64,000 nt of DNA from Flavobacterium circumlabens (lineage in GTDB: Bacteria; Bacteroidota; Bacteroidia; Flavobacteriales; Flavobacteriaceae). The notes under the pieces are model-generated. The model saw only the letters and a program-made list of their open reading frames with translations. It was not told the DNA's origin and searched no databases. Shown here piece by piece: positions 53,101 to 62,100 of the stretch. The stretch lies in assembly GCF_004345565.1 (NCBI RefSeq), contig NZ_SLWA01000004.1, positions 304,556 through 368,555 of the forward strand. Reading direction: 5' to 3'. Made by a program: the position numbers and the translations under genes. The stretch's first letter is position 1; each line of letters begins with the position of its first letter.

Positions 53101-56100
53101 GGATATTCAGTATTGAACGAAGACTAATTTCCTTAAATAAATCTATGTCCTGACTGCCTTTTACTTCATACTTCCCTTCTTTAACCTCGTCTAATGAAAC
53201 TGAACTTATGACTTCTATGGCCTTTATTTCGCAAGCAGATCTTTCCAAAGATTTCATCACTTCTTTTCCTTTTAACTTTACTGCAACAACCTGACGGGTT
53301 CTGCCGCTAAGAATTTCTTCTAATATTTGCATCCCTTCATCAGAACTTATGCTTCCTGCACCCATCGAACTCATTAGCGTTTTATATCTCGAATCACTCA
53401 CAACTCCTACTTCTCCCCAATATCCCCAATTTATGCTATAAGTTGGTATTCCAGTACTCGTTTCTACCGCACGGGCATAACTATCTTTGTACCTGCAGCC
53501 AGCTGAGTAATTAGACTGTCCCATCCCATTCCAAAAAGACTGGAAAGACGAATAAAAACATATAAAATCCAATGATTCTGATTTGAATGCATCTATAAAG
53601 TTATGGCTGCCTTTTGATTTTGGCAGATAAGAGCGTTCAAACTTATCTAAGTTCATCTCTGCCAATAAAGAATCTTCGAGTACTATCGCACAATGAAACA
53701 ATCCGTTTACTGTACCATATATGCTTTTTATTTCTTTACAGGCTTCTGCCATACTTTCCTCTGAAAGGGCATCGCACTGATGGTAATATGGGCGTTTTCC
53801 TTTTAATGCCAAGGTCTCTATAGCCTCTTGTATTTTAGCGTTGGAAGAGCGACGACCCAACCATATTATTTGGGCATCATACTGTGTTATAAGGTACTCG
53901 CTGGTAGTGCGTCCCAGTCCTCCATGTCCTCCTAGTAAAACATATATACCACCTTTTTTTAGTTTGCCTAAACTGCCTTGTTGTAATTGGTAACGCACTA
54001 AATCCAGTTCATAAAAACTTCCTGAGCGATAGCACAATTGTTTTCCTGCAAAGGATGAAGAAAGACTAAAGACAGAAGTTACTACATCAGCGGTTAAATC
54101 CTGACGTTGCATATCTACCATGCGAACATTCCATTTGGGTTCTTCCTTTAACACAGAACTTAGAAAGCCAGATATACCGCTACCATAAAAAGACACTGTC
54201 TCTTCCGGATAAACTCCCAGCGTATGAAATGTTAAGACCATTATTTGCAATGGCTGATTGGTATACCGTTTAGATAACTCCTTTACCACCTTAAATACTT
54301 CACTTTCGATATTTACATAACCAGTTATAGATGGTGTTGTTATACCATGCAACAAATAAATCGTTGGCACTTCATCAAAAGAACTAAGGGGAAATTCTAT
54401 GGATTCTGTCACCTGACTACCGTCTTTACTCAGTACCGTTTTTATATCAGATAAAATGCGAGCATCTACAGGCTGTGTTCCTGTTAGCAACAAATGAGAT
54501 CCTTGTGACACCTGAATGTCATTTTGTGTGGTTATTCTACGCCAGCTTGGAATATAACTCATAGATGAAATATCTACTACTTCTTTTATTGGTTTACTAT
54601 CCTTTTCTCTGTTGTCTGATCCTGTCAAAGCGACAAAATCTTTCATAAAGAGCAACGGCTCGCCCAATTCGTTTAATAGATATACATCATAACTTTTTAC
54701 CTGATCTGTAGCTGTGGTTTTAGCACTAAATTCTGCATATCCAAAAAGAGATTGAACATTTTCCAAATTCTTATAAAATTCTATACTTCCTATGTGATAT
54801 GGAAATGACAGCTGATACTGGTTTCCATTTTTATCACCTAAGCCAAATATAGTATGCAAAACACTATCTAAAAGACCCGGCGAGTATTCATATTCTGATT
54901 CTGTTGGTAATTTAAGTTCTGATAAACAATAGTTATTTCCAACATACAATTCTTGTACTCCTTGAAAACTGCTTCCCAGGGATAAACCTGAAGATTTCAA
55001 CATTTCATACAATATTGATCCTTGTATTTTTTCTTTACTGCCTACACGTAAAGTTTCAAGATCAAATATCTTAACAGATTTTATATCGCCTAAACGACTC
55101 AAACCCTGACCGTGTTTAATTTTTTCTCCGTTAATAAAACTATAAACTTCTCCCGTTATAATATCTTGTTTTTTTTGCAATTCGACAAATACTTCTGTTG
55201 CAGTGGCTACTTTTAAAGGATGAAGCAATAATAAATCTTCTATTGCCATAACGCATGAGCCAGTGCTGTCTGCACTTGCAGCACGCAATAATTCTATGTA
55301 GGCAACTCCAGGCAATATAGATTCTTCTAAAACCTTATGATCAGACAGAAAAGTTTCATTACCTGTATATACACTGGCATACTTTTGATCTGAAAATCCT
55401 GATATATTGCGATGTACAAGCGGATGAAGCTGTTTCTCGTTTAAAGTAAGATCTACCTTTGCCTGTGGGGCTACAGGTATCCAGTAACGTTCCTTAACAA
55501 ACGGATAGGTAGGAAGGCTGATTTTTCCGGGAATGTTTTGATACAATCCTTTCCAATCGATTTCCGCTCCTTCCAATGCCCATTGTTTCGCCAGATAATC
55601 GTATTGTTCTTTCGAAGAGTGTTCCGAAATCTGTCTTGCAACTTTATCTTTGACGGCTATTAATGCTTCTATGTTTTCAAAAAAACCGGCAGCCTCACCA
55701 ATTAAGTAAAGGGATAGTTTATCTTTTAAGTCTTTCATATCCGAAACTACTGTGGCTAGCCTGTATGACATTGCTTCACGCCCTGTCTGAAGTGTATGAG
55801 CAACGGCTGTGATATCGAAATCTTCTTTTTCAAGTTCTCTATATAAATTAGAGACCTGCATCCTTAACTGAGACCTGCTTTTTGAAGACAAGACAATTAT
55901 AACAAACGGCATTGTAAAGACGCTTTTGTCTTTTATATATTCTTCTAAAATGATGTGCGCATTACTACCTCCTGCTCCAAAACTGCTTATTGCCGTTAAT
56001 CTGGGTTTGTTATTAAGTGTTTTCCAATCTTCTAACTTTTGCTGTACTTTAAAGGGAGTTTTCTCAAAAACGATATTTGGATTAATAGTTGATGAATGTA

Positions 56101-59100
56101 ATGAGGGAACAAGTTTTTTGTGTTTTAATTGTAATAGTAATTTTGTTACACCTGCAATACCGGCAGCAGATTCGCAATGTCCTATATTTGACTTTACTGA
56201 TCCTATACTGCAAAACTGTTTTTTCTGAACCTGAAAAGCGCTATTTAGTCCCAATATTTCTATTGGATCTCCTAAAGAAGTTCCTGTACCATGCGCTTCT
56301 ATATAGCTAAAGTCTTCCGGCTTCACTCCTGCCTTATCAATTGCTTTCTTTATTACGCTTGATTGTGCTTTTGGATTTGGAACTGTATATCCATTTGTTT
56401 TTCCTCCATGGTTGATAGCACTTCCTTTTATAACAGCATAAATCTGATCTCCGTCTTTTTTAGCCTGCTCTAGTGATTTTAATAAAATAGCGCCTACTCC
56501 TTCTCCCGGTACATAACCATCACCTTCAGTCCCAAAACTTTTGCATTTTCCTTCACTAGACATAAACCTTGCCTGGCTAAGCATAAAATATTTATTAGGA
56601 TGGGCTATAATATTGACCCCGCCTGCAATGGCTAAATTGCAGCTGTTATTTTGTATGCTTTCGCAGGCTAAATGTATAGCTGTTAATGACGAGGAGCACA
56701 TTGTATCAATCCCAATACTTGGACCGCTAAAATTATAAAAATAGGATATCCTGTTAGCAATACTGCTTGAATTACTTGTAGGGGTAATAAAATTACCTTT
56801 CAGACTTTCTGCTATGCCAAGGAGTTGGTAGTCCTGATTCATTACTCCTACATAAACTCCTACAATGTTTTCGGGCTCTGCCAATGCATTTACTCCGGTC
56901 GCTTTATTTATAGAAGATCTGGTGTAACCTGCATCTTCTATAACTTCCCATACGACCTGCATCAATAATCTTTCCTGAGGATCCATCATTTCTGCTTCAA
57001 AAGGGGATATAGAAAAGAAATCAGCATCAAATTTGTCTGCATTTTCTATAAAACCTCCCCACTTACTGTAACTTTTTCCTTTTTTTCCTTTCTCACGATC
57101 ATAAAAACCTTCGATATCCCATCTCTCTTTAGGAATTTCTGATACAAGGTCATTCCCTGTCTTCAGGTTTTTCCAAAATTCAGCTATATTTTCTGAACCC
57201 GGATACATTCCGCTTAAACCAATAATTGCAATATCCTTTTGTGGTAGTGCTTCTTGATTATAAAACCTTTTCTTTTTAACAAGATGTTTATAGTTCTTAT
57301 CAGAAACAGTCACCTCGGAATCTGCTGATGTCTCTGTTTTTTCTTCGGTATTAAATAAGGATTCTTCATATTGCTGCTCAAAATACCCTACTAATTCACG
57401 CAATGTCTTATACTCGAAAAACAATGTGGAAGGAATATCTCCAAACACCTCATTTAGACTATTGTTAATATTGCTAATGGCGATAGAATCTATGCCATAT
57501 TCATCCAGAGCTACATCCAGTTCTAATTTTTCCTCATTTATTTTTAATTCTTTTGCCAGGTATTTTTTTAGAAAACGGGTCACATTTTTACGAGATTCCT
57601 CATTGCCTTTGCCTTGCAGAGTCTGAACTGATTTTCCGGAAACACTGATTCCATTTAAGCTGCCAATAAATTTTTCTGAAATTCCTTTTTTCTTTCCATA
57701 AATAACAATTCCCTGATGCCAATTGCTATTTAAAAGTTGGTGAAAAGAATCCAGTCCTTCAGCTTGAGGTAATGGGATTAAGCCCCATTTTTTCTCTAAG
57801 TGTATCAGGACTTCATTAGTTATTTGCATTCCGCCCTCTTTCCATAAAGGCCAGTTAATACTAAGCGTTTTTCCTTTTCTTAATCCTTTATCTTTTTGTG
57901 AATTTCTAAATTCTGCATAAGTATTAAGATAGGCATTAGCGGCGGAATAATCTGCCTGTCCTATGTTACCTGTAACCCCGGAAACTGATGAAAAGTATAC
58001 CATAAAGTCCAAAGGCAAATGTTTAGTAGCTTCATCCAGGTTTTTTGTTCCTTCAATTTTTGGCGAAAAAACCTGATGAATTTCCTGTACTGTCTTTTTA
58101 AGGACAAAACTATCTCTGATCACACCTGCACTATGAATTATTCCATCAAGTTTTTTGTGCTTATTTTCAATTTTAGCCACCAGTTCTTCAAGTGCTTTTT
58201 TATCACTAATATCACATTCATAGTAATGACAATTATGCAGTTTTAATAATTCATGTTCCTGCTTACTTCTTCCTGTCAGGATTACCTGCGCCCCAATATC
58301 TTGACACAGATATCGGGCAAAAACAATCCCGAGTCCCCCTAAGCCTCCGGTAATTAAATATACTCCGTCCTTTTTTAACTTTATAATCTCACTTTCTGTC
58401 TTTTCTTCTTCGACATCGTAATCTTCTACCTTTTTAACCTGTCGTTGCCCATTTACATATCTGACCTCGGTATCACTCAAAGAAATTTCATACTCTAATA
58501 TTCGAGACAATTCTTCAATTTGATTTACTGATAAATCATCAACGCCAATGGTTCGTCCGGTAATTTTTAAAGTTTCCTGACTAACAGTTTTTAACATTCC
58601 CGATACGAAACTTTTTTCCAGATAATCCTGGTTTTCATATACGATTGTAATATCATACGGTATTTTTTGTGCTATTTTTTCCTGTACTTTTTTAAAGACA
58701 GTGATAAAAAATTCTTCTTCTGAATTAGAACTAATATTTTCTACTTCTATCACAAGATTTTCTCTGAGTTTATCTGCTAGATTTGCGGAAGCACCAGCCA
58801 AAATAATCAGTTGAGAGTTCGTTCCGCTTACCACCTCAATTGCTTTTTGAGAAGTTTCTTTCCATACATTTTTAAAAAGAGAAACTCCTTCTTTTTCATT
58901 TTCTTTTTCCTCTCCTGCTGTTCTGCCTGTAAACTGATGTAACACTTCAAAATCTTTAATGCTTACTAATACTTCTCCAGCATCATTTAACAGATCAATA
59001 TTGTATTTTTTTGATTCAGGTTTATCGTCTGTGCTGCTAAAATAGGTGTGGCACCAGATTACTTCTGAAAGTTTCCTGTAAAAATTAATTTCGCCAATTT

Positions 59101-62100
59101 TATAAGGAAGTGCTATTCCCTGATCTTTTTTATTAATTCCTAAAGCTGCTGAAGTTTGCAAAGCACTGTCCAACATCCCCAGATTAAACAAATATTCTTT
59201 TTGATTAGGCAGCGAAATTTTTGATAAAACTTCAAACTCGTTATAAGAAAGATATTCTATTCCCTGAAAATTTGCTCCGTAATTAAATCCTAATTCTTCA
59301 AACAGCTTGTAATAAGCCTTTTTATCTATGAATTCCTTTAAACGCTCCTTAATCTCCTCGAGATTTTTGCTGCTAGGAAACTCTAGTTCGTCTGTGCATA
59401 ATTTTCCGTGACCATGAACAATCTGGTCACGGTCTTCTGAATAGATTTCGTAACTAAACTCTTCTCTTTCAGGACTGATGCCAATACTAATTTTACGGTC
59501 AGTATCCTTACTTTTTACAGGATGCAGCCAGGTCATCTCTTTAATTTGAGTGACTTTTTTATCCAAAGACAAATTTCCTGCTATTCGTGCCAATTCAACG
59601 TACGCAACTCCAGGTAAGATTTTCTCTCCTTTTATTTTATGGTCTTCAAAAAATGGTTCTCTACCGCTAAAAACGCTAGTAAACTTTTGTTCCTGAAGGT
59701 TGGATGTATTATGATGGACTAATGCATGCAAGTTGCCCAATTCTGTTTTTATGCCTTTAGGTGCTGAAATCCAGTATTTTTCTTTGGCAAAAGGATATGT
59801 AGGCAAACTTATAACAGCGGGTAATTCTCCATCATAAAGTTCTTTCCAATTATCCAATACTCCCCTAATCCATAGTTTAGAAATTTCTTTACTATTATTT
59901 TTGCTGAATGTCTTAATACCCGAAATATCTTCTGCATTATTCCATTCAAAATTTACCGTCTTGCTTTTTATATTACCTTCGAAACAGTTTTCTGTTATTT
60001 CATTTACATATTCACTCAGGTGTCCAAGAAGTTCTTCTCTGTTTTCTGCCACAATCGCCAATCGTTCTTCCATGGCTTTTCGACCAATCTGAAGCGTATA
60101 AGCGACGTCGTAGAGATTCAGACTTGAATCAGACTCCAAATGTTCTTTTAAACGTACAACCTGTTCTTTTAATCTGTCTTTATTCTTAGCTGATAAAATA
60201 ATAATCACCGGAAAGCTGCAGTTATAGCTCTTTTGTTCTTTTGGAATGTATTCTTGCAAAATAACATGAGCATTACTTCCTCCAGCCCCAAAGCTGCTTA
60301 CGCCCGCCAATCTGGGTTGACCGTTATTGGTTTTCCATTCCTCCAATTCTTGTTGTACCTTAAAGGCACTATTCTTAAAATCGATATGTGGATTAAGGGT
60401 CGTGGAATTAATAGACGGAACTAACTGCTTGTTTTTTAGTTGTAATATAACTTTTGTTACTCCTGAAATCCCTGCCGCAGATTCACAATGCCCAATATTG
60501 GATTTAACAGAACCTATACTGCAATACTGCTTATTTTCTAAATTAAAGATTTTTGATAAACCTGCAATCTCTATAGGGTCTCCTAAACTGGTACCTGTAC
60601 CATGAGCCTCAATATAACTGAAGTTTTCGATCTTAACCTTTGCCTTACTAATTGCTTCTTTTATTACAGATGCCTGTGCTTTAGGATTAGGTACAGTAAA
60701 ACCACTGCTTTTACCATCATGGTTTATTGCAGTACCTTTGATCACGGCATATATCTGATCGCCGTCTTTTATAGCTCTGCTTAATGATTTTAAGAGCACA
60801 GCACCGACACCTTCACCAGGAACGTAGCCATCACCGCCTTTCCCAAAACTTTCACATTTTCCTTTTGAGGATAAGAACATCGAATTAGAAAGCCAGTTGT
60901 ACTTGCTTGGGTGCGAGGTCAAATTTACACCACCGGCCAATGCCATGGTGCTTTCTCCCTTCTTAATGCTGTCACAAGCCAGATGAAGCGCTGTCAAAGA
61001 GGATGAACATTGTGTATCGATCCCCAGACTCGGTCCCTGAAACCCAAAACATGATGAAACTGTATTGGCAACCAGAGATACAAAACTGCTAGGATAAACT
61101 GGATCTGCTCTTTGTTCTGATCGGTATAACTGGTAATCTGTCCAGAAAACTCCCGCAAATACCCCTACTTTCTCTTTTTTAGACAATTTTTCAGGCGTAT
61201 AACCCCCATCTTCAAGAGTTTTCCAGCTTTCTTCTAAAAATAATCGAACCTGAGGGTCCATTTTTTCTGCTTCTTTTGGAGATATGTGAAAAAATAAAGG
61301 ATCAAACGTATCTATTTGATCTAGGAATCCGCCCCAGTTATAGACACTTTTTTCATTATCATCTGCATCCCATCTGTCTGTTGGAATTGCTGTAATACAA
61401 TTTTTTCCTTCTTTAAGATTCTCCCAAAATTCTGAAATATTCCTGGCCATGGGATATCGCCCGCTTATTCCTATTATAGCTATTGGCTCATCTGCCAATG
61501 ATAAATCTCCAGCTAAATCAGTTGTAAAAACCTCATCCTGCGCCTGAATTTCGACAATCGTCTCTGCTCTACCAATAACTTCTTTGGCTTCAAGATCAGC
61601 GAAATGTTCTTTCTCATTTAACAATAAATATTCGGCTAGCTCAGCAATTGTCTGATATTCAAACAAAAGAGTAGGATAAAAATCATGTCCGCAAGTTGAT
61701 TCGAGTTCACGTACAAGTGCCATAGTAGAATTAGAATCCAGTCCCAGATCATAAAATCCAATATTTTCTCCTATCTCTATAGGGTCTATATTTAGTTTTT
61801 CACTTATTCTTTCTTTTAAAAAGTCATTTATTTTATCCCCAACGGTTTTTGTCTGCTTTTTTTGCGGCTCTGAAATCTTTGGTGATTTATGTTGTATTTC
61901 CTTGATTTTAGTTTCTGGCAACACAGACGTTTCCAGTAATTTTTTAATAGATTCCGGATCACGTATTCTCTTGCTGGCTATTTTTTCAAATCCGGCCAAA
62001 AACTGACCTTCTCTGTTGAAAAGCGTAATATCATTATGAATAATTTCAGGTAATTTGTCTGAATTTACAGGTTGTCTTTTACTGTATACATAAACAGTTG

